6,926 nucleotides of DNA, from the NCBI GenBank assembly GCA_937897215.1, contig CALCBQ010000157.1, positions 1 to 6,926 of the forward strand, read 5' to 3'. The DNA comes from an uncultured Clostridia bacterium (GTDB lineage: Bacteria > Bacillota > Clostridia > Oscillospirales > Acutalibacteraceae). The position numbers were made by a program, and so were the translations under genes. Each line of letters starts with the position of its first letter. The stretch's first letter is position 1. Below the pieces are notes generated by a model that saw nothing but the letters and a program-made list of their open reading frames with translations, ran no database searches and was not told the origin of the DNA. Positions 1 to 5,610 of the stretch are shown in pieces.

Positions 1-12
1 AAGCGTTTTATT

Positions 13-33
13 TCCCCCGGTAGAACCGGGGGA
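13..33. repeat. GC-rich perfect hairpin, possible terminator or mobile-element end
   Basis: The arms TCCCCCGGT (13-21) and ACCGGGGGA (25-33) are perfect inverted repeats around a 3-nt AGA loop. On the plus strand it is followed by ATTATATCTTT, a weak U-rich tail, so it could terminate a gene entering from the left of the window. On the minus strand the following bases are A-rich, so it is unlikely to terminate the lipoprotein gene, which already has its own terminator. Compact C-run/G-run hairpins of this type also occur at the ends of some IS200/IS605-like elements; that reading is inference, as no transposase is visible. Confidence 0.45.
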
Positions 34-53
34 TTATATCTTTGCTAAAGACC

Positions 54-90
54 ATAAAAAATTGGTCTTAACTTAAGGTTAAGACCAATT
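54..90 (-). terminator. Intrinsic terminator of the lipoprotein gene
   Basis: A perfect 13-bp stem (60-72 with 78-90, arm AATTGGTCTTAAC) closes a 5-nt loop. On the minus strand it is directly followed by a T run (complement of the A tract at 56-60). It begins 16 nt past the stop codon of the lipoprotein gene, the normal place for a Rho-independent terminator. The stem is AT-rich but long and uninterrupted. Confidence 0.85.
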
Positions 91-106
91 CAAATTTATT
101 AGCTTT

Positions 107-826
107 TTATTTTAAGAAAACAAAGTTCTGATCAAGATATGCTTCAAAATCAAATTCTGCATCATAGCCAACACCATTTATTGAGAAATATTCCATTTTA
201 TATATTGTTGTGCCACTTGCAAAAAGAAGATTTTCCGAATGAATTATCATCTTTCCATCCTTGTCGAATGCTTCAAACACAAATTTTGTGCAATACAAAC
301 CTTTTAATGTAATAGCAGTTGTTGATTTTTTGTAGTTTGCTGAATTGCCATCTTCTTTGAAGCCATCTACAGCTTTTTTAAGAACATCTTCATAGCTAAC
401 TACATAATCATTATATGTTTTGCCTTTTTCCATTTTATCAACAAGTGTTACCGGTGTAATACAACACATTTCATTAGTATCTTTTTTCTCTAATCGACCT
501 GCTCCACCAGCGGCTTCCCAACCCTCAGGAACTTTAAGACGATAGAAATCACCAGCAAGAATATCATCTGTTGCCAAGTCGCTTTTAAGTGTTACCCAGT
601 TTGTCTGAGTTTCGCCTTTATCGTTTGTTGCAATCTCATTATTTTCATCAGTTACATAGAAAGCAATTCCGTTTGATTCGTTGAGTATTGTATTTCCTTC
701 ATCATCTGTAACCAACGGATACTCAATGCCATCAATTTCTTGCATCAAATATTTTTTGCCACAAGCGGTAAATACTGTTACCATAAGTACAAGCACAAGT
801 GCCACTGCTATAATTTTCTTTTCCAT
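107..826 (-). CDS. Putative lipoprotein of unknown function
   Basis: This 239-residue protein is predicted to be a membrane-anchored exported lipoprotein; I do not recognise a family. A Lys-rich start (MEKK) and a hydrophobic stretch (about residues 5-20) lead to a lipobox-like FTAC with the lipidated Cys at residue 22. Phe at -3 is tolerated but not typical. Residues about 30-75 hold acidic VTDDEGN and VTDENNE motifs that look like degenerate short repeats. From about residue 90 the text resembles a small alpha/beta domain opening with FYRLKVPEGWE, reminiscent of PsbP/DcrB-like lipoproteins; this is only an impression. The start is the ATG at 824-826, with GGAGG 7 nt upstream. An in-frame ATG ten codons further out (to 856) has no good ribosome site and would spoil the signal peptide. 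It lies downstream of the DUF3048 gene, separated by a repeat-bearing 110-bp gap, and ends before a strong terminator. It may be co-transcribed with that gene or have its own promoter. Confidence 0.8.
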   Translation of the reverse strand: MEKKIIAVALVLVLMVTVFTACGKKYLMQEIDGIEYPLVTDDEGNTILNESNGIAFYVTDENNEIATNDKGETQTNWVTLKSDLATDDILAGDFYRLKVPEGWEAAGGAGRLEKKDTNEMCCITPVTLVDKMEKGKTYNDYVVSYEDVLKKAVDGFKEDGNSANYKKSTTAITLKGLYCTKFVFEAFDKDGKMIIHSENLLFASGTTIYKMEYFSINGVGYDAEFDFEAYLDQNFVFLK

Positions 827-833
827 AATAATT

Positions 834-838
834 CCTCC
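834..838 (-). promoter_or_regulatory. Ribosome binding site deciding the lipoprotein start
   Basis: The minus strand reads GGAGG, 7 nt before the ATG at 824-826. This supports the shorter start that gives MEKK and a normal signal peptide. A TATAAA-like AT-rich box just upstream (849-854 region) could be a -10, but no -35 is recognisable. Confidence 0.75.
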
Positions 839-882
839 GTTAAGGATTTTATACATTTATATAAGAGGGGAGACGTTATGAA

Positions 883-925
883 TCCCTCTACCGCTTACGC
901 GGTCCACCTCACTTTGACAAGGGGG
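883..925 (-). repeat. Degenerate copy of the dispersed palindromic repeat
   Basis: On the plus strand the element opens TCCCTCT, has a hairpin ACCGC-TTAC-GCGGT (890-903), then CCACCTC, a CTTTGA box and a G run. The same order of blocks (CCCTC, a CGCTTAYGCG-type stem, CCACCTC, CTTTGA, G-rich end) is found in the minus strand of 5437-5486, so the two are members of one family. The copy starts 11 bp after the stop codon of the DUF3048 gene. Loop and arm mismatches suggest it is older than the copies beside noc. It has no coding capacity and no U-tract to act as a terminator. Confidence 0.65.
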
Positions 926-936
926 CATAATACTGA

Positions 937-2076
937 TTACTCTGTTACTGTTGTAAGTGATTTATTTGCTTCAGGAACTACGCCAATCCAAGTCTGGCCA
1001 CTATTAACATTTAACTCCTGACCATTTACGCTTGTGAATTTAAGAGCGCCTGATTTTCCGTCCTTCTTCCAGTAAATCTTCTGTCCTACACCATTTGATA
1101 CATAGAAACCGCTACCATTTGTGATTTCCAAGTTCCACTCTTTGTGGTCTTTGCCTGTATTGAGTGAAGTTACAGGTGCATACATAACAATTACATTTTC
1201 AACGGCCATCTGTTTGCCGTCGTTACCGTCTGTCATTACCTTATTATTAAGATAATTCACATATTTCTTTGTTGATGCATCATATTTGAATGTATGAACA
1301 TAACCTGATGAGAATGTTACAGTAATTGATGAGCATGGTCCTGTAACACTCTGGTCGCCCCAAACTGCTGCTGCACCTTCTGTTGCAACCTTATATGGTA
1401 CCCAATCATTCTTTGTCTGCTTTGTTGAATAACCAAGTTTTGAGATTGCATTGATAATATTTGTACCACTTGTGCAACCTCTGTGTTCAGAACTTGTATT
1501 TCTTGTTGTATCTCTGAAGAAATATGTACCTGAATACTTCATACCGTCGATATTATCCATATCAAGATTTGCGATTGTCTGATAAGCCAAAGTAAAGTTG
1601 CCTTTGCTCTTGAAATCGTTACCGTTGCTTCCGCCCCAATGAACGAAAATAGCGTTCATACCTTTTGCAATTTCAACATAATCATGACGCGCACTTCTTG
1701 TTGGGCCGACTTTCTTTGGAATATCTTCTGCATCGGCATAAATCCACATCATTCGTGTAATTCCGCCTTCAACAACGCCTTCAAGAACGATATCAGGTGT
1801 TGTAATACCCCATTGTGGGCGTGCAGCAGGGGAGTTTTCAACCATAATTGCGATTGGTCGTGCTCCGATTGCACTTTCACTTAAATCTGCTCTACCTGTA
1901 AGCGGATTTATATTTTTTGGCAATTCTTTGTTTGCGTCAGTTGTTGATTCAATTGGGTCTGTTGTAGAAACTTTACCAGACTGCTCATAATTGTTTTCAT
2001 CTTTACAAGCACCGAATGTAAGAATCACTGCAAGTACCATTAAAATACTGATTAGTTTAATAAGTGTGTTTTTCAT
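937..2076 (-). CDS. DUF3048 domain lipoprotein (YerB-like)
   Basis: This 379-residue exported protein has the DUF3048 architecture known from Bacillus subtilis YerB; its biochemical function is not established. The signal peptide (MKNTLIKL plus a hydrophobic core) ends in FGAC, with the predicted lipidated Cys at residue 24, then a Ser/Thr/Asp-rich linker to about residue 52. The N-terminal DUF3048 domain begins NPLTGRADL (57-65) and carries ARPIAIMVEN (72-81), EGGITRMMW (103-111), GPTRSAR (124-130) and FFRDTTR (186-192). The C-terminal domain ends with GQKIYWKKDGKSG (331-343) and NSGQTWIGVVP (358-368), both typical of the family. Length and both domains are complete. The start is the ATG at 2074-2076, with AGAGGG about 8 nt upstream. 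It begins 26 nt after the serS stop, so it probably belongs to the parA-parB-serS transcript. The product is likely held on the outer face of the membrane. Confidence 0.92.
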   Translation of the reverse strand: MKNTLIKLISILMVLAVILTFGACKDENNYEQSGKVSTTDPIESTTDANKELPKNINPLTGRADLSESAIGARPIAIMVENSPAARPQWGITTPDIVLEGVVEGGITRMMWIYADAEDIPKKVGPTRSARHDYVEIAKGMNAIFVHWGGSNGNDFKSKGNFTLAYQTIANLDMDNIDGMKYSGTYFFRDTTRNTSSEHRGCTSGTNIINAISKLGYSTKQTKNDWVPYKVATEGAAAVWGDQSVTGPCSSITVTFSSGYVHTFKYDASTKKYVNYLNNKVMTDGNDGKQMAVENVIVMYAPVTSLNTGKDHKEWNLEITNGSGFYVSNGVGQKIYWKKDGKSGALKFTSVNGQELNVNSGQTWIGVVPEANKSLTTVTE

Positions 2077-2102
2077 TTGTATATCCCTCTCAAATGAGTT
2101 TT

Positions 2103-3383
2103 TTACTTCTCAATCTTTGTTTTTCCACCCATATACATCTGCAATGGTTTTGGAATGTTAATGCTACCGTCTGCATTTAAGTTGTTTTCAAGGAATGCAA
2201 TCAACATTCTTGGTGGTGCAACTACGGTGTTATTAAGTGTGTGTGCAAAATAGTTGCCATCCTTTGATTTAACTCTGATGCCAAGGCGTCTTGCCTGAGC
2301 GTCGCCAAGGTTTGAACATGAGCCAACTTCAAAGTATTTCTGCTGACGTGGACTCCATGCTTCAACGTCGCAGCTCTTAACCTTTAAGTCTGCAAGGTCG
2401 CCTGAACAACATTCAAGAGTTCTTACAGGAATATCAAGTGAGCGGAAGAAATCAACTGAGTTTTTCCAAAGCTCGTCATACCATTTCATACTATCTTCCG
2501 GCTTACAAACAACAATCATTTCTTGCTTTTCAAACTGATGGATTCTGTAAACACCACGCTCTTCAATACCGTGTGCGCCAACTTCTTTTCTGAAGCAAGG
2601 GGAGTAGCTTGTAAGAGTTTTTGGAAGTTCATCTTCAGGAGTGAAACTATCAATAAACTTACCAATCATTGAATGCTCACTTGTACCGATTAAGTACAAA
2701 TCTTCGCCTTCAATTTTATACATCATATTTTCCATTTCTGCGAAACTCATAACGCCTGTAACAACATCGCTACGAATCATAAATGGTGGAATATAATAAG
2801 TAAATCCGCGGTCAATCATAAAATCGCGTGCGTAAGAAAGGATTGCAGAGTGTAATCTTGCAATATCGCCACAAAGGTAATAGAAACCGTTACCGCTTGT
2901 CTTTCTTGCGCTATCTAAATCGATACCATTAAGATTTTCCATAATGTCAACGTGATACGGAACTTCGAAATCAGGAGTTACCGGCTCGCCGTACTTCTGA
3001 ATTTCAACATTTTCGCTATCGTCCTTACCGATTGGAACGCTATCGTCGATAATGTTAGGAATTACAAGCATAATCTTACGGATTTCTTCTTCAAGCTCTG
3101 CTTCTTTAACCTGTAAAGCATTAAGCTCGTCTGCCATATCCTTAACCTTTTGTTTAACAACCTCTGCCTCGTCGCGTTTGCCCTGAGCCATAAGCCCACC
3201 GATTTCTTTACTTACAGAGTTACGGAGTGCGCGAAGCTCGTCACCACGACCTTTTGCAGCTCTATATTCAGCGTCAAGCTCGATTACCTTGTCAACAAGT
3301 GGAAGTTTTTCGTCCTGAAACTTTTTCTTGATGTTTTCTTTTACTACATCAGGATTAGTTCTTAAAAATTTTATATCTAACAT
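2103..3383 (-). CDS. serS: Seryl-tRNA synthetase, divergent motif form
   Basis: This cytoplasmic class II enzyme charges tRNA-Ser with serine using ATP; seryl-tRNA also feeds selenocysteine synthesis where present. The 426-residue length is normal. The N-terminal coiled-coil arm (about 27-105) that holds the long variable arm of tRNA-Ser ends in the family signature IPN (108-110) and VPIGKDDSEN (116-125). The catalytic core has TSEH (234-237), motif 2 FRKEVGAHGIEERGVYR (264-280) followed by IHQFEKQE, the serine-site region EVGSCSN (352-358), QARR (363-366) and motif 3 NNTVVAPPR (384-392) before LENN. The usual bacterial forms are FRSEAG..RDTRG, EISSCSN and NGSGLAVGR, so this is a distinct subgroup, though the class II arginines remain. 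GAAAGGA lies about 10 nt before the ATG. The gene starts 18 nt after the parB stop with no T-box leader or promoter visible, so it is probably expressed from the partition operon. Confidence 0.95.
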   Translation of the reverse strand: MLDIKFLRTNPDVVKENIKKKFQDEKLPLVDKVIELDAEYRAAKGRGDELRALRNSVSKEIGGLMAQGKRDEAEVVKQKVKDMADELNALQVKEAELEEEIRKIMLVIPNIIDDSVPIGKDDSENVEIQKYGEPVTPDFEVPYHVDIMENLNGIDLDSARKTSGNGFYYLCGDIARLHSAILSYARDFMIDRGFTYYIPPFMIRSDVVTGVMSFAEMENMMYKIEGEDLYLIGTSEHSMIGKFIDSFTPEDELPKTLTSYSPCFRKEVGAHGIEERGVYRIHQFEKQEMIVVCKPEDSMKWYDELWKNSVDFFRSLDIPVRTLECCSGDLADLKVKSCDVEAWSPRQQKYFEVGSCSNLGDAQARRLGIRVKSKDGNYFAHTLNNTVVAPPRMLIAFLENNLNADGSINIPKPLQMYMGGKTKIEK

Positions 3384-3401
3384 TTTGTATAATTCCTTTC
3401 A

Positions 3402-4271
3402 TTACTCTTTATAAATTTCTTTGGCAAGCTTTGTCAAATCCTCTTTACCGAAGAATTCAAACTCGAGAGTGCCTTTATGACCTGTATTTGACAAATAGAT
3501 TTTAACCTTTCTGCCAAGAGTGTTTGTAAGAGCAATCTCAACCTCGTCATAGAATTTATCGCGTTTTTTCTCACGCTTTTTAGGTGTTGGTTTTTCACCC
3601 TGCAAAGCGTATTTAACCATTTTTTCAACCTGACGGACTGAAAGTTCCTGACTTATTGCTGCTTCTGCAATTTTAAGCATTTCTTTTTCGTCGTCAAGGG
3701 AAAGTAAAGCACGGGAGTGACCTGCTGTGAGTTTTCCGTCGCTTAACAGTTTAAGTACAGAAGCGGGAAGCTTTAACAATCTTAATGTATTTGTAACTGC
3801 CACACGGGATTTGCCTACGCGGTCTGCAGTTTCTTCTTGTGTAAATCCATAAGTTTCAATAAGAGATTTAAGACCTTGAGCTTCTTCAACGGGGTTTAAG
3901 TCTTCACGCTGTAAATTCTCAATAAGAGCAAATACGCTTGCTTCTTCGTCAGTCATTTCGCGAATTGTAACAGGCACTTCTGTAAGCCCCGCCATACGAG
4001 CTGCACGCCATCTGCGTTCGCCTGCAACAAGTTGATAACTGCCGTCAATCATTGGACGAACAAGCAACGGCTGAATTATGCCGTTCTGTTCAATACTTTT
4101 TGACAATTCTTCAAGAGCTTTTTCATCAAATTGTTTTCTTGGCTGGTCGCGATTTGGCTCAATATCATTAATTCCTAATGTTACTGTACTGTTTGCATTG
4201 TCAAACGCCGAATTTTCAGAAAACAGATTGTCAAATCCGTTATTTTTGTTTAATCCGCCTTTTTTAGCCAT
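3402..4271 (-). CDS. parB: ParB/Spo0J chromosome partition protein (parS-binding CTPase)
   Basis: ParB loads on parS, closes into a CTP-dependent sliding clamp, spreads, recruits SMC and stimulates ParA. At 289 residues it is full length. The N-terminus MAKKGGLNKNNGFDNLF matches the Lys-containing peptide with which Spo0J proteins stimulate Soj. The CTP-binding domain shows PNRDQPRKQFD (39-49), GERRWRAAR (84-92) and ENLQRE (118-123). The helix-turn-helix spans about 144-166. Residues aligning with the four known ParB/Noc specificity positions read R156, T162, K167 and G184: Arg, Thr and Gly are ParB-type. A basic linker (about 228-238, KKREKKR) leads to the C-terminal dimerisation domain. The start ATG at 4269-4271 has GAGGTG 5 nt upstream and lies 12 nt after the parA stop, indicating translational coupling. 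The likely binding site is the perfect parS at 5250-5265 upstream of parA. Confidence 0.96.
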   Translation of the reverse strand: MAKKGGLNKNNGFDNLFSENSAFDNANSTVTLGINDIEPNRDQPRKQFDEKALEELSKSIEQNGIIQPLLVRPMIDGSYQLVAGERRWRAARMAGLTEVPVTIREMTDEEASVFALIENLQREDLNPVEEAQGLKSLIETYGFTQEETADRVGKSRVAVTNTLRLLKLPASVLKLLSDGKLTAGHSRALLSLDDEKEMLKIAEAAISQELSVRQVEKMVKYALQGEKPTPKKREKKRDKFYDEVEIALTNTLGRKVKIYLSNTGHKGTLEFEFFGKEDLTKLAKEIYKE

Positions 4272-4283
4272 ATCTTCACCTCA

Positions 4284-5048
4284 TCACTTCTGTTGTGATA
4301 AGAATTCGTCTGCAAATGCGTCATAAGCCAACGCACCTTTTGAATGCTTATCATAATACATAATCGGCTCGCCAAAAGATGGAGCCTCGGAAAGTCGTAC
4401 ATTTCTCGGAATAGTTGTTTTATAAACTTTATTTGGGAAGAACTTCTTAATCTCGGTTACAACCTGTTGTGTAAGGTTAAGTCTGCCGTCATACATTGTT
4501 TGTAAAACGCCTTCAAGTTCAATATGTGGGTTATAAAGACGCTTAACCTGACGAACTGTTGCCATTAGCTGTGCAAGTCCTTCAAGTGCATAAAACTCAC
4601 ACTGCACAGGAACTAAAAATGTATCTGATGCAGTTAAAGCGTTAATTGTAATGAGTCCAAGAGAAGGGGGGCAATCGAAGAAAATATAATCATACTTGTC
4701 CCAAACTTGCGCAACTGCAGTTTTTAATCGGCTTTCTCTGTGTTCAAGTTCAATAAGTGCAACTTCTGCACCTGCAAGGTTTAAGTTTGCAGGAATAATA
4801 TCAACATTCTTAAACTGTGTTGAGATTATAGCATCATTTGCATTTACATCATTTACGAGAATATCATAAGAAGACTGTGTGATTTTTCTTTTGCTAATAC
4901 CAAAGCCACTTGTAGAGTTACCCTGTGGGTCAATATCTGCAAGTAAAACCTTAAAGCCTTTAGCACCCACTGCGGCTGCAAGGCTTACTGCTGTAGTAGT
5001 TTTACCTACTCCACCTTTTTGGTTTATAATTGAAATAACTTTAGCCAA
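4284..5048 (-). CDS. parA: ParA/Soj chromosome partition ATPase
   Basis: This deviant-Walker ATPase dimerises with ATP on DNA and acts with ParB in origin segregation; in Bacillus Soj also acts on DnaA. Starting from the TTG at 5046-5048 the protein is 254 residues, close to Bacillus Soj. It opens MAKVISIINQ and carries the deviant Walker A KGGVGKTTT (11-19), with the signature Lys at 11 and catalytic Lys at 16. DIDPQGN (38-44) is the A' motif, FFDCPPSLG (123-131) is Walker B, and RLSEAPSFG (218-226) is the conserved C-terminal Soj block. The TTG is preferred because GGAG sits 8 nt upstream and the sequence then matches the family start. An in-frame GTG at 5055-5057 would add MGF but lies on the Shine-Dalgarno sequence and has none of its own. 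The stop is 12 nt before parB. An extended -10 promoter lies about 60 nt upstream, and parS beyond that. Confidence 0.95.
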   Translation of the reverse strand: MAKVISIINQKGGVGKTTTAVSLAAAVGAKGFKVLLADIDPQGNSTSGFGISKRKITQSSYDILVNDVNANDAIISTQFKNVDIIPANLNLAGAEVALIELEHRESRLKTAVAQVWDKYDYIFFDCPPSLGLITINALTASDTFLVPVQCEFYALEGLAQLMATVRQVKRLYNPHIELEGVLQTMYDGRLNLTQQVVTEIKKFFPNKVYKTTIPRNVRLSEAPSFGEPIMYYDKHSKGALAYDAFADEFLSQQK

Positions 5049-5056
5049 AAATCCCA

Positions 5057-5060
5057 CTCC
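5057..5060 (-). promoter_or_regulatory. Shine-Dalgarno supporting a TTG start for parA
   Basis: The minus strand reads GGAGTGGGATTT then TTG GCT AAA. GGAG is 8 nt before the TTG, which yields the family-typical MAKVI. The competing GTG is within GGAGTG itself, too close to be served by it. A weak start codon could limit ParA relative to ParB. Confidence 0.6.
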
Positions 5061-5109
5061 GAAAAGGTAAAAAGGCGTTTTTTTACACCCTAGTACCCGA
5101 TTTTATACA

Positions 5110-5118
5110 AGTATATCA
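5110..5118 (-). promoter_or_regulatory. Extended -10 promoter for the parA-parB operon
   Basis: The minus strand reads TGATATACT, an extended -10 (TGn plus TATACT) in a very AT-rich stretch. The -35 at 17-bp spacing is weak (TTTAAT), which an extended -10 can offset. Transcription would begin near 5103 and give a leader of about 55 nt before the parA start. parS lies about 130 bp upstream, so ParB spreading could plausibly influence this promoter; that is inference. Confidence 0.6.
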
Positions 5119-5194
5119 TATAATTTATAAAAATTAAAGTATAAATTAAGAAAATTTACAAAATTAATATAGTTATTTGTGGTTTTTTATTCCA

Positions 5195-5242
5195 GTAACT
5201 GCCGATAAAATCGATGTGCATAAGATTGCAATCGATAGTTAC
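5195..5242. repeat. Bipartite dyad between parS and the parA promoter
   Basis: Outer arms GTAACT (5195-5200) and AGTTAC (5237-5242) are perfect complements. Inside them ATCGAT-G-TGCA (5210-5220) faces TGCA-ATCGAT (5227-5236) around a 6-nt TAAGAT centre, with one unpaired G and a 9-nt one-sided bulge (5201-5209). The combined 16 pairs in 48 bp look beyond casual chance. It lies upstream of the parA promoter, so it would act as DNA (operator or cruciform) or in a read-through transcript from noc. Confidence 0.5.
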
Positions 5243-5249
5243 AAAATAG

Positions 5250-5265
5250 TGTTTCACGTGAAACA
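5250..5265. promoter_or_regulatory. parS, ParB loading site
   Basis: TGTTTCACGTGAAACA is the perfect 16-bp palindromic consensus of bacterial chromosomal parS. It is intergenic, 202 bp upstream of the parA start. No second full copy was found in the window. Together with parA and parB it completes a parABS module, and its presence supports an origin-proximal location. Confidence 0.97.
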
Positions 5266-5280
5266 ATTACTAATAATACA

Positions 5281-5312
5281 GCAAAAGACCTCTCGTTATG
5301 AGAGGCCTTTCG
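5281..5312 (-). terminator. Terminator-like stem-loop downstream of noc
   Basis: On the minus strand GCGAAAGGCCTCTC pairs with GAGAGGTCTTTTGC around a 5-nt ATAAC loop; the two non-Watson-Crick positions become G-U pairs in minus-strand RNA, whereas they are A-C mismatches on the plus strand. This orients the element to leftward transcripts. The A-rich 5' arm and TCTTTT 3' arm fit an intrinsic terminator, though the T tract is short. It lies some 300 nt after the noc stop, beyond the repeats. It would keep noc transcription out of parS and the parA promoter. Confidence 0.6.
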
Positions 5313-5340
5313 CTGTGGATGTGGGGTGTGAAAGAGAAGG

Positions 5341-5405
5341 ATATGGGTGGCTTTCGCCACTATATAAAAACACCGCTTATATTGTTATCGGGGGATAACA
5401 CGGTG
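5341..5405. other. Pair of hairpins of unknown role
   Basis: The first has GTGGC (5347-5351) pairing with GCCAC (5356-5360) over a TTTC loop, flanked by ATAT/TATA that can extend it. The second has an inner perfect 7-bp stem TGTTATC (5383-5389) and GATAACA (5394-5400) with a GGGG loop, and an outer perfect 5-bp stem CACCG (5371-5375) and CGGTG (5401-5405); a 7-nt bulge CTTATAT lies on one side only. This could be a small structured RNA segment in the noc 3' untranslated region or a remnant of further repeats. I recognise no known RNA family. Confidence 0.4.
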
Positions 5406-5436
5406 ATTTTACCTGTCTATAATCTGCATACCTTTT

Positions 5437-5486
5437 CCCTCCCTCAAAGAGGGAGGTGGCAACGCATAAGCGTTGACGGAGGGAGT
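5437..5486 (-). repeat. Dispersed palindromic repeat, left copy
   Basis: It contains hairpin CCTCCCTC-AAA-GAGGGAGG (5438-5456), then GTGG, hairpin CAACGC-ATAA-GCGTTG (5460-5475), then ACGGAGGGAGT. Read on the minus strand its block order equals that of 883-925 on the plus strand. Its right end GAGGGAGT (5479-5486) is a perfect inverted repeat of ACTCCCTC (5499-5506), the start of the neighbouring copy, so the two lie head to head. No protein is encoded; such repeats may be non-autonomous mobile units or RNA-structure elements. Confidence 0.75.
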
Positions 5487-5498
5487 TTGCTATTATTT

Positions 5499-5605
5499 AC
5501 TCCCTCAGTCAGCTTCGCTGACAGCTCATTACTCGCCTACCGGCTCAGACAGTGCTTCTGCTTCGCAGAGGTGTCCACTGGACACCCGCACCCTCAAAGA
5601 GGGAG
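5499..5605 (+). repeat. Dispersed palindromic repeat, long right copy
   Basis: It opens ACTCCCTC and closes with CCCTC-AAA-GAGGG (5591-5603), the same terminal hairpin as the left copy. Between them are three more perfect small hairpins: GTCAGC-TTC-GCTGAC (5508-5522), TCTGC-TTC-GCAGA (5557-5569) and GTGTCC-ACT-GGACAC (5571-5585). At 107 bp it is about twice the left copy, so it carries internal extra modules or is a composite. It ends only 5 bp from the noc stop codon. Confidence 0.7.
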
Positions 5606-5610
5606 CGAAG

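Larger units (their letters stand above)
5049..5610. other. Gene-free, structure-rich region between noc and parA
   Basis: About 560 bp with no convincing gene. Reading from parA towards noc it holds an AT-rich leader and promoter (to about 5160), a dyad (5195-5242), parS (5250-5265), a terminator-like stem-loop (5281-5312), two smaller hairpins (5341-5405) and two inverted copies of a dispersed repeat (5437-5605). Short open frames on the plus strand cross these hairpins, lack ribosome sites and family resemblance, and are not called. No DnaA-box cluster is seen, so it does not look like oriC, although the gene order places it near the origin. Confidence 0.7.

Noticed and set aside
740..1021. 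Plus-strand 93-codon frame over the lipoprotein start and the DUF3048 3' end
   Set aside because: It overlaps two well-supported minus-strand genes and the repeat, and resembles no protein family.
1552..1560. TTATCCATA, one mismatch from a DnaA box
   Set aside because: It is a single copy inside the DUF3048 coding sequence, where a chance match is likely.
5058..5085. GGTAAAAAGGCG / TTTTTTTACACC near-palindrome in the parA leader
   Set aside because: The arms are mostly A/T runs in an AT-rich leader and pair imperfectly, so a regulatory role is not supported.
5314..5322. TGTGGATGT, resembling a reversed DnaA box
   Set aside because: It matches only seven of nine positions and stands alone. 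An origin would need a cluster, so oriC is not called here.
5437..5605. Tandem hairpins considered as a CRISPR array or integron attC
   Set aside because: There are no regularly spaced identical direct repeats with unique spacers and no cas or integrase gene; the units are inverted and unequal.
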